From the NCBI RefSeq assembly GCF_012273895.1, contig NC_052108.1, forward strand, positions 8,370,001 to 8,434,000: 64,000 nucleotides of DNA. Reading direction: 5' to 3'. Positions 38,101 to 46,911 of this stretch are shown piece after piece (positions within the stretch are counted from its first letter, which is position 1; every line of letters starts with the position of its first letter). The stretch comes from Zerene cesonia. Its lineage: Eukaryota; Arthropoda; Insecta; Lepidoptera; Pieridae. The notes below the pieces were generated by a model that saw only the letters and a list, made by a program, of their open reading frames with translations, was not told the DNA's origin and did no database searches. The position numbers were made by a program, and so were the translations under genes.

Positions 38101-41100
38101 CTCGCGCTCGCGCTGCTGCCAGCCGCCGCTGAGTGGGAGGCGTTCGCGCTGACCGGCTCAGTGCTGGTGACGGTCAGCCTCGGCGCTGGCACGCTGATGG
38201 TCACTCACCATGCGCCGCTGCCTCTGTTCGCGCTGATACTCGTGAGTTACTGAATTGATTTATTGTTGATAGTGTAGGTTATAGGGTTGCCACCATTTTT
38301 TTTGACAAAGTAAGGTGATTGACAGAATAGATAATTAATAATTTATTTTTCTTTATAATTACTCTTTATAACATTCTCTTTATTCATTCATTATAACATC
38401 ATGATGATGATGAATTTATTTTTCTTTATAATTACTCTTTATAACATTCAACTATTAGTAAACTATTTGAATTTGTGTTGTATTTGAAATTATAAGTTCT
38501 TCATACAAAATGAAGTATTTTCGTGTACTTTATTATTCGCATAATCACCTGAAATAAACAATACTTTTATAAAGTACAGGTGTCAACCGTTTTTTTTGTA
38601 GTGGGGAAATCTTGCATAGATACCCACGGTCCCCGGGAATGGAGCCGTGGGTTATGTCGGATTCTTGCCGACCAAAATCCCGCTGTTTTCCGTCGGGCCG
38701 TTTAAGTGAAGGGGCTACGGGAGCTGGTTAAAATTCCTCCGCGACCCCCTCGGCACAGGTGTCAACCCTAGTAGCACATGTGGCACGCAGTATCTATTTG
38801 TAGCATGCATACATAGACATAATAGCAGTAGCGATTGTTTTTCTAAATACTTGAATATACACGGTTATACATATTTTAAGCACTTTTAAAAGAGCTTTCA
38901 ATAGATATAATATCTGAATAAGTATTAGAAAACAATTAACTACTCCTTATAAATACTCATTATAAATCAAGATTTAAGATGATATTCTATAAATACTTGC
39001 CGATCCAGCAAACGCCGTTCTGCCTTACTCTTATCATTTACGGGTATGAAAAATAGATGTTGACCGATTCTCAGACACACGATATGCACACAAAATTTCA
39101 TAAGAATCGGTCCAGCCGTTTCGGAGGAGTTCGCTAACTATCACTGTGACGCGGGAAATGTATATATAAGAAGATACATCAAGCTTAAATACCCTAAGGA
39201 CGCGCTACACCAAAATATGAGTATAAAAATCTTTCTATTAAAATGGATATAAAAGATTGAGAAATACTTTCATATGAATTGGGTTAAGCTCGCAGTCGGG
39301 TGTTATCACATATCACATACTCGCAGAAGGCTTAAGGGGCACATTAAATATTAATTGAGCCTCATTGTAGGCAAGATAGGTCTGTGTTATAATGATAAGC
39401 TTTCTGTCTATCTGTATATTTCTATAGATTCTATGTTATTGATTGCTCAATTTATAGGACGAGTTGAATAAGTTATTAAAATGTCGATATTAATTAAGTA
39501 AATGTAACGAACAAAATAATTAAATAAAGAAATAATAACGAAATAATGCTTATACAATATTACGTAAACAATACCCATAACAGTGCATAATCTAGTTTAT
39601 GTAATGATATCCTTTTGTTAGATTTATTTTTAATATAAATAATGGGTTAGAATAGTAAGTCTCTACAACTTTCTATTCTAACCCATTTCACATTTTTGAG
39701 GAAGATGTTTTAAACAAAACGTAGGTAGGCTTTGCTTCACTTCATTCGAGTTGACGAATTGTGAGAGCGCATCAAACAGACAAACAAACTTTGGTTTGCA
39801 TTATAATACAAGAACTCATGGAAATATTATAGTTATATTTAATCAATTTAGTATGTAAACGTAATAGCTATATATATTTATACAACACAGACCTTGGAAA
39901 AATATTCAAGAGGACAATTCATATGGTACAAGTTAGGTAAGGCAACTATAATGGACCTCAATGTAATAAAATGAACCATTATAACATTCTTCAAATGTTT
40001 CGTTCTATTAAAGCTATAATTACAACGCACTGCCTTATCCCAAAATGTACAAAAATAACTTTTAAATAATTGTTCTTCATAAAGAAATCTTTAACTTTGA
40101 TAACAAAGAACACCTAAATGACGCGAAACTGGGGGTTATTTTCGTGATAAATACAGAAGCCTCGATGTTTCTCGTCCTTTTATGAGCATTAATTCAAACT
40201 GAAATTATTTCTATTGAAATATAACAAGGGATTTCATACAGCGCGAGCGGTGACTCCGCATAATTAGATCAATTTGCATAACCTCTCTCCGTTGATGCTC
40301 TGAGATTATAAAATGGCAATGATCTTGTTATCTAGCTGGAACTGAAAAATGTAAATTTTTGTGTATATAATTTTCCAGAAAAAAATGCTTGGAATGAGTA
40401 TAGCATCCGTATTCCTTTTTAACACGCGTTTATTAGGTTCAATTGTTTGTACCTTTGGGCCAGTACGCTTATCAAGGATCGATAACAATACAGTAATTTA
40501 ACGAGTTTATCTAATTATGCGGATTAGGATTGCAAGGATTAAACAATATCCTTGTGTATACTCTGCATAAATGTCAATTCAATTGTTTCTATCATTTAAA
40601 CTTGTCTCTATTTATTTATTTTTTTTTTATTATTGGCTCTGCATTTTTAATTCACAGAATAAAATAGATTAGCTGATTTTTATTAACTTTTCACTATTTG
40701 AGATAATTAATCGATGAAACAAATAAAAAAAAACCTGGCTAACATATACTCCACGTAATAATCATGCACATAACCATAAAACCAACAACATTTATTATCA
40801 TACATCGACATTATAATGTGCCTTCAGTTACAGCCCAATTATGCGATATGAAAACCATAATCAACACCATTCACCCGATATCATTGTACCATGCAATTAC
40901 AAGCAGACATCGAGTGCCTTCACCAGCATGTGGAATTGAATTCCAATCCCACCCATGTTCCTTTTCTTTATATTCAATTGAATGAATTCCATTTTGAACG
41001 TTGATTGCAATTTACGTTTGCGGGGCGAGCGTGCGGTGTGATAAATCACTTTGATATATATATATTTTTATATGTATCTGTTAGGTAACAGAGGTTTTGA

Positions 41101-44100
41101 GCTGGCTAAAAAAGAGCTATCGTTACTAATATGCAATCATGTTTGTGTTTAATCGACGCACTGAAAACATGACAGAACCTTTCTCTGTGGAGTCCAATTT
41201 GACAATTATTCGCAATATTTTATTATTGTTTTTAACGTTATAATTATATATATAGTATTCGTCTCAATATGTTCAGCTCTAATTGGACGTTTTTTCACCA
41301 TTTTCAACCAATTTTAATGAAACCAATTAAATTATACAAATTTATATATATTTTTTTATACTTATCGGACCCTTTACGTTTTTCCCGCCTTATGCTAATT
41401 GTTACCTTATTACATAGACACACAAAATAAACCTTTTCACTATTCAGAACAGAGAAAAATTATACACCTATATACCCGATTAATACAATTTACATTTCTT
41501 AAAATAACAAAAGTTTTTACAGAAATATCTCCAGTTCAACGATCGCTTTCCATTATTTTTATATTATTTTTATTCCGTGCAGCAAAGTTTTAATTGTAAC
41601 CATTAAGCAAACTTTTATTTCAGCTCAAGAATAAGTATTTAAACTTTATTTCTTGTATCTTCGAGCAATTGTAAATGTTGTTTTAAAAGACTCGTTAACA
41701 AACATTAAAGAAACTATCTTTGAACCTCTTTCGTGATATCATCAGTTATAACTAGTAAATAAAATCAATGTAAAAGAAAAATGAGGAGCTCAAAACTCGA
41801 CTTTAAATCTGACTGGGGCCAGAGACAGATACTTGAGACCGTCGATTGTGCTTATTTACACGAGTACCTAGTCTTAAGTTTACAATAAAGCACAAATAAA
41901 TAGTATTCTTACAGATTCTTTGGATCGTGATGTTATAATAAGTAGTATTTTCTTGTGATTTATTTTACGTGAGTATTATACTAAAAATTAAGCGTTTTTC
42001 AAACGCGGGTTGACCACGTCGCTCTTGCTATAAAGTATTCTTAATTAGATAAGTAATTTAATGAATAAATCGTGTTTTATTACGTTAGTCTTTCTTTATT
42101 TCTTGCAGATGGTACACACAATGATGCCGATCGCGCGGTCAATAGCGCTTGTAATGGCGACTGCCCTCACCCTTGCTTATATGGGTCTTGCTATCGGACT
42201 TGGACCGCAAGGGCAGGAAGCCCAGTTTTATCAGCAGGTGAGTTGGTGGATAACATTTTTATTTATTTATGTATCAACTATATACTCATTACAAGTTACT
42301 GTTTTTTGGGATAAAACAAATTGTATCTCTCCCCTTTAGTATAGTTTTAAAGTATTATGTTATCTGTGGTATATGTAATATTAAACCTAAAAGTAATTTT
42401 GTTTATAAAAATAAAATAAAAATTAATGTTTTATGTTTTCTTTTATAAGTTATTCTACTGTAAATTACCGTAATTATTGGAAAATAGCTGGATAATGGAG
42501 ATATTTCAGCAACGTTATAGAATATTAATTGCAATTTTAAATTAAGTTTCGAAACTATATCGTAATATGCTCTAGACAGTAGCATAAATTACTCAATAAT
42601 AAATCATCAAACCGAAAATTTATTGAGAATTCCCATTTCTACAAATTGGAAATATAACGATAACAAATCTTGTTTCACAAGGGCCTTGCAATAAAATAAG
42701 CAAGGTTTGAGGAGGCAACATTGCTACGATTTGTTCACAGGCGCATTGAATTAAAATCATTCTCCTGTTTCGTTTCCTCTTCAATTTCCTTTCAAATTAA
42801 ACCAAAAAGGAAAGTTTTAATTTGATTAAATAACGTGAGTTTAATTTTTCTTTTATTTTATTCTTATTATTACAAGGTTTATTTTATGTAGTTTTAGATG
42901 TGTTAGTTTCATTTATCCCTCTCGAAACTAGAAATCGTCTACGCCCGTGCATGAACGCGTTATTTTAAATTAATTGTGATATAAAATATACTAAGTGTAG
43001 AGTATCACCAAATAAAAGCCTTACTTTATTACAACATTAATTTTTATCAGTGTGTGACTTAGGTTACTGTTTAAACGCTACTGACTTAAACATAAAGTAA
43101 AAGCGGCGGGGAAACAATGAGGACACGTACATAGACAAATGGCTTCGATCAGCGTATTTAGTTTTATTATTTGCATATGTGTGTCCCTACACTAAATATA
43201 TCAGTTTAACTTTCCTATAAAATACATCAATCATCATAATAAATTATGATTTATTTTGCTAGCTACATAATAATGTTCTGGATGGAGAATATTTTAAATT
43301 TTATTCAGTAGGTCAACTTAACGATGATGTATCGCATCCGCCCATATTTCAATTTGATTAATGTATTTAATTTGAAATATATGCTTCATTTTCCAGTTTG
43401 TATTGTATTTCATAAGATATATCATTAATTGTATAGTTATAATTCAAAATTGTACGGTTATTCTAATAATGTATATAAAAAAGCAAGTTTTTTAATATAA
43501 ACACCCTAAAACCACAGAACAGTAATAAGTACAAGTTCTAAAACTGCTAAGCGGATTTCTATGCATCATGGCGGTGCTTTGTCACAGAATTACAGATATA
43601 AATATCTTTGTCTGTGCTTATGTGTGCGAGCGAAACCGCAAGACACATCTAGTGTTAGAATTGCTAATCTTTCTTGCCACAGATAATATAAGATGTATCA
43701 CAATTAATTTAACAATGACGAAAAGTGTATTCCAATTTTGAAAATTCCATCACAGCAGAAAGCTACATTATTCCTCAGTGAAATAGGCATACATTTCTCA
43801 GTTTTTATCTTGGAAGAACCACTTATTTCGTTAAATTTATTTTTGTTTTTACTGTGTCGATATTTTATTCTATACTGGCTTCTATTACAAGAAACATACG
43901 GTATATTCTACGCCGTAGCGAGTAGCTACTAAGCTATATTCGTTTACAGTTAATATGCGAACTCGCGCTGCTAATGTCAGCAAGCGGAATCGGGCTGTAC
44001 TACCGAGCGCTGACAGAAAGGGCCCATCGGAACACCTTCGCCGGCACGCGCACCTGCCTTGAGCAAAGGGTCAAGTTGGAGTGTGAAAGGGAACAGCAGG

Positions 44101-44144
44101 AGTCGCTTTTACTGTCTGTGATTCCGGCTTATATTGCAGCTGAG
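23129..44144 (+). CDS. Ac76E: Membrane-bound class III adenylyl cyclase, 5' half (multi-exon, partial)
   Basis: Makes cAMP from ATP at the plasma membrane, normally under G-protein control. Visible coding exons are 23129-23159, 30766-30911, 38056-38241 (5' edge lost in an N gap), 42109-42237 and 43950-44144. All visible junctions are GT/AG and keep one frame (first junction phase 1, later ones phase 0). The product starts MNDIEEAVVE and continues with a LEALYRRYCVRL stretch, helix TM1, then TM2-4, the VHTMMPIARS segment at the TM4/TM5 boundary, TM5, TM6, and a linker with TRTCLEQRVKLECEREQQ and LLLSVIPAYIAAE. That linker is the signalling helix just before C1a in nine-type cyclases. From memory, its wording is nearest to the type 2/4/7 group and fly Ac76E; the subtype is inference. 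C1a, the second membrane cassette and C2a are not in the window. Family members are usually over 1000 residues, so roughly a quarter is visible. Confidence 0.85.
24717..24765. other. Perfect 15-bp inverted repeat, 19-nt loop
   Basis: GCTCTTGGAATTATT (24717-24731) / AATAATTCCAAGAGC (24751-24765), in cyclase intron 1. Confidence 0.88.
25246..25395 (+). repeat. Copy of the 16457-16632 repeat
   Basis: 'actagctgacccggcatacg', 'agccgtttcggaggagtatg' and 'attttatatat' tail; a short internal deletion after the first 25 bp. Confidence 0.6.
25400..25632 (+). repeat. Dispersed repeat 3' fragment
   Basis: 'agcgggcagcgcattcgc', 'catgggcggtagttatcgct' and 'gttgcccgctgtaacata'. Follows directly on the repeat at 25246-25395. 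Confidence 0.5.
26030..26300 (-). mobile_element. LINE ORF2 C-terminal relic
   Basis: The - strand frame includes MRWTDQRKTAGGDAL followed by REGWRNIVKRVT. The pattern RWTDxxKxxxG...R..WR.xV is the recurrent C-terminal tail of ORF2 in common insect LINEs (RTE-like or related). GC-rich against its surroundings. No upstream reverse transcriptase domain is present, so it is a 5'-truncated remnant. Confidence 0.6.
26478..26514. other. Near-perfect hairpin, 13-bp arms
   Basis: AAAACAGCTTCTA (26478-26490) and TAGAAGCTGCTTTT (26501-26514) with one bulged C, loop 10 nt, in cyclase intron 1. Confidence 0.8.
26985..27200 (-). repeat. Dispersed repeat fragment, GTCGAGCACGCTTCGGC family
   Basis: 'ggattgacgagaggagtaaa' and 'gatatgggcttccagctcca' match the reverse of the family; head absent. 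Confidence 0.5.
28168..28482 (+). mobile_element. Helitron-like element, intact ends (315 bp)
   Basis: A|TCCTACTAATATTATGAATG at the left and CCGCGGGCGG ... CTAG|T at the right, with a Lep1-like left end but a different core. Non-autonomous. Confidence 0.75.
29168..29374 (-). mobile_element. Lep1-type Helitron-like element
   Basis: The - strand runs from TCCTACTAATATTATAAATG to the GCGGG/CCGC hairpin and GGGGCGCAGCTTG (CTAG mutated). A core ATT repeat is expanded near 29238. Confidence 0.8.
29475..29686 (+). mobile_element. Compact Helitron-like element, intact ends (212 bp)
   Basis: A|TC at 29475, perfect 6-bp hairpin GGCGAA (29658-29663) / TTCGCC (29670-29675), then CTAG|T at 29683-29687. 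This is the canonical Helitron 3' arrangement. The core differs from Lep1, so it is a separate family. Confidence 0.75.
30766..30911 (+). CDS. Ac76E: Adenylyl cyclase exon 2 (N-terminal motif and TM1)
   Basis: Acceptor is TTTGTCCACAG and donor is GTAAGT. Encodes 48 codons after completing the split Glu: an acidic stretch, LELEALYRRYCVRLKH, then a hydrophobic helix of about 24 residues (residues 33-56, rich in L, V and C). The basic/aromatic YRRY motif just before TM1 is typical of membrane cyclases. It is GC-rich compared with its surroundings, as expected of an exon here. Confidence 0.82.
30968..31335. repeat. Two oppositely oriented fragments of the same dispersed repeat
   Basis: 30968-31130 is in - orientation ('aggattgacgagaggaataa') and 31131-31335 is in + orientation ('gtggtggtagtcgcttacca', 'ttgcacgttctgaca'). 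They meet at about 31130 in cyclase intron 2, just after exon 2. Confidence 0.55.
31358..31402. other. Perfect 20-bp inverted repeat, 5-nt loop
   Basis: Arms 31358-31377 and 31383-31402 are exact reverse complements (left arm TCCAATATTTACCTTAGTAC). In cyclase intron 2. Confidence 0.9.
31495..31610 (-). repeat. Helitron-like fragment
   Basis: 'ccgcggctttgcccttagac' to 'acatttataatatttaaata' in - orientation; short and decayed. Confidence 0.35.
32093..32312 (-). repeat. Reverse copy of the GTCGAGCACGCTTCGGC repeat, partial
   Basis: 'ggtaagcgaccaccactggc' through 'ggtgccgaagcgtgatcgac' in reverse, with the middle shortened. Confidence 0.6.
32380..32560 (+). repeat. ACTCAAACTCAAACATT-type dispersed repeat
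   Basis: 'tgcaattagacttcttatac', 'acttttgaatcgtcataaca' and 'gaaagcagtttctatagaga'. The left half recurs at 63455-63560. Confidence 0.55.
33071..33224 (+). mobile_element. Short Helitron-like element (CTACACTAATATTATAAAGAGG family)
   Basis: Starts CTACACTAATATTATAAAGA and ends GCGAAGCCGGGGCGAACAG then CTAG|T. Related - strand copies are at 15780-15945 and 60850-61007. Confidence 0.65.
33471..33812 (+). repeat. Dispersed repeat beginning GGAGTCGAGCACGCTTCGGC, with A tail
   Basis: Same family as 20618-20920. Ends 'gccgactatgacat' followed by an A-rich tail, supporting retroposition. Confidence 0.7.
33925..34117 (+). mobile_element. Helitron-like fragment
   Basis: Ends CGCGGGCGAAGGCGCGGCC ... 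CTAG|T; left end eroded ('aataatgcgaatacaac'). Core unlike Lep1. It lies 78 bp before the first N gap. Confidence 0.55.
34196..35195. other. Assembly gap (1000 N)
   Basis: Exactly 1000 N, so a placeholder of unknown true length, within the adenylyl cyclase intron 2 region. It could hide an exon. Confidence 0.97.
35393..35607 (+). mobile_element. Lep1-type Helitron-like element, intact ends
   Basis: A|TCCTACTAATATTATAAATG ... GCGGGTGAAACCGC hairpin ... CTAG|T, the insertion pattern of Helitrons (between A and T). Contains an internal (TG)n expansion at about 35427-35462. Lies in cyclase intron 2. Confidence 0.87.
35878..36137 (+). mobile_element. tRNA-related SINE with (ATG)n tail
   Basis: Same family as 12083-12370: 'gtggtggttcagtggagcac' A-box region, 'actgctcaaaacggtgaagg' body and an ATGATGATGATGATGATG tail. 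The B box is degraded ('gggggtttgggc'). Confidence 0.75.
36229..36268. repeat. (CAGA)-type simple repeat
   Basis: Imperfect 'agacagatagacagactgac' run in cyclase intron 2. Confidence 0.6.
37056..38055. other. Assembly gap (1000 N) cutting adenylyl cyclase exon 3
   Basis: Exactly 1000 N. Preceded by a (TA)-rich run, a likely cause of the break, and followed at once by coding sequence, so the 5' side of exon 3 is lost. Confidence 0.97.
38056..38241 (+). CDS. Ac76E: Adenylyl cyclase exon 3, 3' part (TM2-TM4)
   Basis: Coding sequence begins immediately at the end of an N gap, so the acceptor and an unknown number of codons are missing. The 62 visible codons encode three hydrophobic segments: AITALSIISFILLC onward, FALTGSVLVTVSLGAGTLMV, and APLPLFALIL. 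They end in phase 0 at donor GTGAGT. The last segment reads straight on into the VHTMMPI of the next exon, matching the TM4-to-TM5 junction of the family. Confidence 0.82.
38589..38754 (-). mobile_element. 5'-truncated LINE 3' tail with 13-bp target duplication (cyclase intron 3)
   Basis: 166-bp insert related to 19071-19304. It begins with a run of T (poly-A on the - strand) and is flanked by the 13-bp direct repeat ACAGGTGTCAACC at 38576-38588 and 38755-38767. It lies 350 bp after the cyclase exon 3 donor. Confidence 0.78.
38996..39177 (+). repeat. Copy of the 16457-16632 repeat in cyclase intron 3
   Basis: 'gatccagcaaacgccgttct', 'agccgtttcggaggagttcg' and a 'tatatataagaag' tail. Confidence 0.6.
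39641..39687. other. Perfect 15-bp inverted repeat, 17-nt loop
   Basis: AATGGGTTAGAATAG (39641-39655) / CTATTCTAACCCATT (39673-39687), in cyclase intron 3. Confidence 0.9.
41945..42083 (+). repeat. Dispersed repeat ending 25 bp before cyclase exon 4
   Basis: 'cttgtgatttattttacgtg', 'gttgaccacgtcgctcttgc' and 'aatgaataaatcgtgtttta' match copies at 57595-57735 (+) and 21495-21640 (-). It ends just before the polypyrimidine tract of the exon 4 acceptor. Confidence 0.55.
42109..42237 (+). CDS. Ac76E: Adenylyl cyclase exon 4 (TM4 end to TM5)
   Basis: Acceptor is TTTATTTCTTGCAG and donor is GTGAGT; 43 codons, phase 0 at both ends. Encodes MVHTMMPIARS followed by a helix (IALVMATALTLAYMGLAIGL) and a short loop GPQGQEAQFYQQ. 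The (V/Y)xTM(L/M)P signature at the start marks the end of TM4 in animal cyclases. A dispersed repeat ends about 25 bp before the acceptor. Confidence 0.85.
42351..42370 (+). repeat. Exact 20-mer, copy 3 (cyclase intron 4)
   Basis: Identical to 455-474 and 17010-17029. A reversed, shorter match lies at 43677-43690. Confidence 0.6.
43500..43652 (+). repeat. Possible Helitron-like right end in cyclase intron 4
   Basis: Ends 'gcgagcgaaaccgcaagaca' then 'catCTAG|T'. Left boundary unclear. Confidence 0.35.
43950..44144 (+). CDS. Ac76E: Adenylyl cyclase exon 5 (TM6 and pre-C1a helix)
   Basis: Acceptor is CGTTTACAG and donor is GTAAGT; 65 codons, phase 0 at both ends. Encodes TM6 (LICELALLMSASGIGLYY), then RALTERAHRNTFAGTRTCL, EQRVKLECEREQQES and LLLSVIPAYIAAE. 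This amphipathic linker ends where C1a starts (normally followed by a basic K-R/E-I segment and the metal-binding Asp in a later exon). No following exon was found to the right. Confidence 0.88.
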
Positions 44145-45600
44145 GTAAGTTTCTGAGAATCATATTATGTTCTATAAACGAACAGTGACGTATACTACGT
44201 AAACTAGCTACTTATTCTTTGAGAAATTTTGAAAGCATTACAATGCTATGAAACTAAAAATCAAATACTTACTTATTCTTACCACCACATACCGTCAGTG
44301 TTCAGTATTTGTGTGAGAGACAGGACACAAATTTTAGTGAGTCAGCCTGATAAGAGTATATTTAATTATTAGATTTCTTATATTTGGAACCGGATGGAAA
44401 CTAAGAATCGGAATGTCAATGACCTTCACGTGTCAAATATCATTTGAATTACACGATTTTCCTAGATCATCTTTTCGCATATGACTAAGGGTTTATTTTA
44501 TTCCCCTAACCCTGAATATTACATTAAATTAAAATACAAACGTTATTGCAACAAAACGCATTATCAACTCGCTCGAATTAACAGCTATGACGTCACAATA
44601 TGGCGCTAAGTCGATCCTATTCGGAGTTCGGTCACATAGTTCATAAACGTGGATAATCCTTCAGCCGCTAGCTTCTAGGATCGTATGTACCAACAATAGC
44701 TCAATTTTACAATGTTACATACAGTTACAATGTGCAATTCTCTAAAGAAAGTTTTATGATCAGACTAACATTATCCAGATCGAAGGACAGTTGAATGATG
44801 ATTGAATTCTAATAATAGAGAGTTGATAAAATTCCTTTTACTTACTAAATTGATATTTGTTCAAAACGTTACTTTTTTTCGTAATAGACAGACTTTCTTT
44901 TTTCAGCACAGATAACTAATAACAGATTTAACATATTATGTAGATGGCGTTCCACAACAGACAAAATAGATCTACATTTTAAGACTACTTCTGTATATTT
45001 TGGATTTTACGATGTGATGGTGTCTACCATAATATATAAGACAGAAAACTTTAAAGCAACTATAAAAATAAAGAAAATACGTAATAAAATTTATTATCTT
45101 CATTTCATAACTATGAATTTTTATGTAGTTTTATCAAAGAAATTGAAAAGAGGAATAGCTTGTAAAACTAAAAAGACGGACGGACGGAGACCGTGTAAAC
45201 GATTGCATAAGAAGCAAAAAATATCTTGGAAAAATTCCTTTGATGAAACTCTAATCTTCTAAGACATGCTTAGAATTTTCTTAATTATTCCCTTTGTACG
45301 CAAGCAGGTACTGAAGCTCAGATGCTTTAATTTCCTTATAATTATGTTATAAAAGTCTTAAAAGAAGAGTTTCATTCCAGCGTCGTCAAAGAAACAGTAA
45401 TTATTTTCTTTGTCATTTTCTGAGGTGTTTCGCTTCTTAATTTTATGTTTGAATGAAAATCTAGCGGCTCTATTGTTATATGCAATACGTTTCTGAAATT
45501 GGTTGTTTATTAAATTAATTTGTAAGGTATGAGGACATGCTACCTATATATTTATATTAAAATATTACTCAATAATATTCGTTGCTAGTTATCAATTATT

Positions 45601-45787
45601 GAAGTGAAACTTCTTTAGAATCGTTGTGATTTCAAAGCTGATGCAACGGAAAAACGACAGGTAAGAGACGCAAATACAAAAACGTGTAGAATGAAGCCGG
45701 CAAAGAGTGAGACAGAAATATACATACTATTTTATATTTTATATATATTCATCTCGTTCTTTTGTCGATTTACTGAAGTTTCACTTC
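45601..45787. mobile_element. MITE-like element with 13-bp terminal inverted repeats
   Basis: GAAGTGAAACTTC (45601-45613) and GAAGTTTCACTTC (45775-45787), with similarity extending inward ('ttagaatcg' against 'agtaaatcg' on the other strand). 187 bp, no ORF, in the region right of cyclase exon 5. Confidence 0.45.
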
Positions 45788-46710
45788 TATCGTGTGTGAA
45801 TCTCACACACACCTTTTTTTTTTAGTTCATCGCGATATATACTGTGGACCTAGCGAAATATATTCAATTAAATTATTTTAAAAATAAGAAGTTTCCTTGT
45901 GCCATAAAAAAACAGTAAATACAATAAAAAAACTGCACTAAGTAACACTCTGGTAATTCATTTATTTAAATCTATGCTTTTCATCTGCAATCTATTTAAT
46001 TTTTACAATATTTCCCATACTGTGAGGACTCTCTTTTCATTTGAATATTCGATATTTAAATCGTCACATGTTAGTAGGTTTTAGTGTTATCATAATCAAC
46101 CATCGCTTCACGTCACATGTTTTCCATAAAACATTCTCTCTCTGCCACGTAACAAAAATACTGTTAGCTGAAATCCTTTATCAGTCCGTCCCACTGTCCC
46201 AATTACTGGACAAACACTGTCAGATGATAAATTGTCAGTCACGAATGCCAGCGCTTAGTATGTCAGTATACCTTTGTTAAATTAATGTAAAATGTATGTA
46301 ATCCACTGTACAAAAACGTTGCGTAAGGTTTTATAGAAATAATTAGTTTTAACAAAATTCTTAACCTAAAAATTGACAGAGCTGGACCCTTTGTCTTTGA
46401 AATGCTTCAAAAGAAATTAATTTATATGTGTTGTATTTTAAAAAACTGGTTTACCTTACTAAAAACTCCCAAAATATTAATCAATTGTTAAATGTCAACT
46501 CACATGACCTAGAACATAGTACATAAGATCAACAAAAGGCCTAAATCCTCGAACTATGATAATATTGTCTAAGTGCTGAGTTCAAACATTTCACTTTGAT
46601 GCTTAGCAAATTTTAGCGTTTGAGAATAGTTGGTTAGTGGAATTATGTGACATGCTGGGCTCGTATATTGTATCTACGTATAGAAAGTGAGGATGTATTG
46701 TAGATTATCT

Positions 46711-46911
46711 TATGCTGCGCCCCGCGGTTTCACTCGCATAAGTCCGTATCCTGTAAGAATATCGGGATAAAACGTTGCCTATATGTTATTCCAGTTGTCC
46801 AGCTGTCTACGTACCAAATTTCATTGCAATCAGTTCAGTGGTTTTTGCGTGAAAGAGCAACAAACACACACATATCCTTACAAACTTTCGCATTTATAAT
46901 ATCAAGTAGGA
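46711..46911 (-). mobile_element. Lep1-type Helitron-like element
   Basis: The - strand copy has the GCGAGTGAAACCGCGGGGCG 3' hairpin and a TCCTACTTGATATTATAAAT-like 5' end with a small change. Terminal CTAG is mutated. Confidence 0.77.

Larger units (their letters stand above)
38242..42108 (+). other. Adenylyl cyclase intron 3 (3.9 kb)
   Basis: From GTGAGT to TTGCAG. Holds the LINE tail at 38589, repeat at 38996, hairpin at 39641 and the repeat ending at 42083. 39690-41940 has nothing recognised. Confidence 0.75.
42238..43949 (+). other. Adenylyl cyclase intron 4 (1.7 kb)
   Basis: From GTGAGT to TTACAG. Contains the 20-mer at 42351, its inverted partner at 43677 and a possible Helitron-like end at 43652. 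Confidence 0.75.

Noticed and set aside
36939..38253. Long open frames through the second N block on both strands
   Set aside because: Artefacts of N. Only the + frame after 38056 that matches the cyclase is real; the - strand Ser/Ala-rich frame is its shadow.
42061..42108. ATG at 42061 as the true start of a short gene
   Set aside because: The segment 42061-42108 is the repeat end and polypyrimidine tract; the TTGCAG acceptor and family match place the exon start at 42109.
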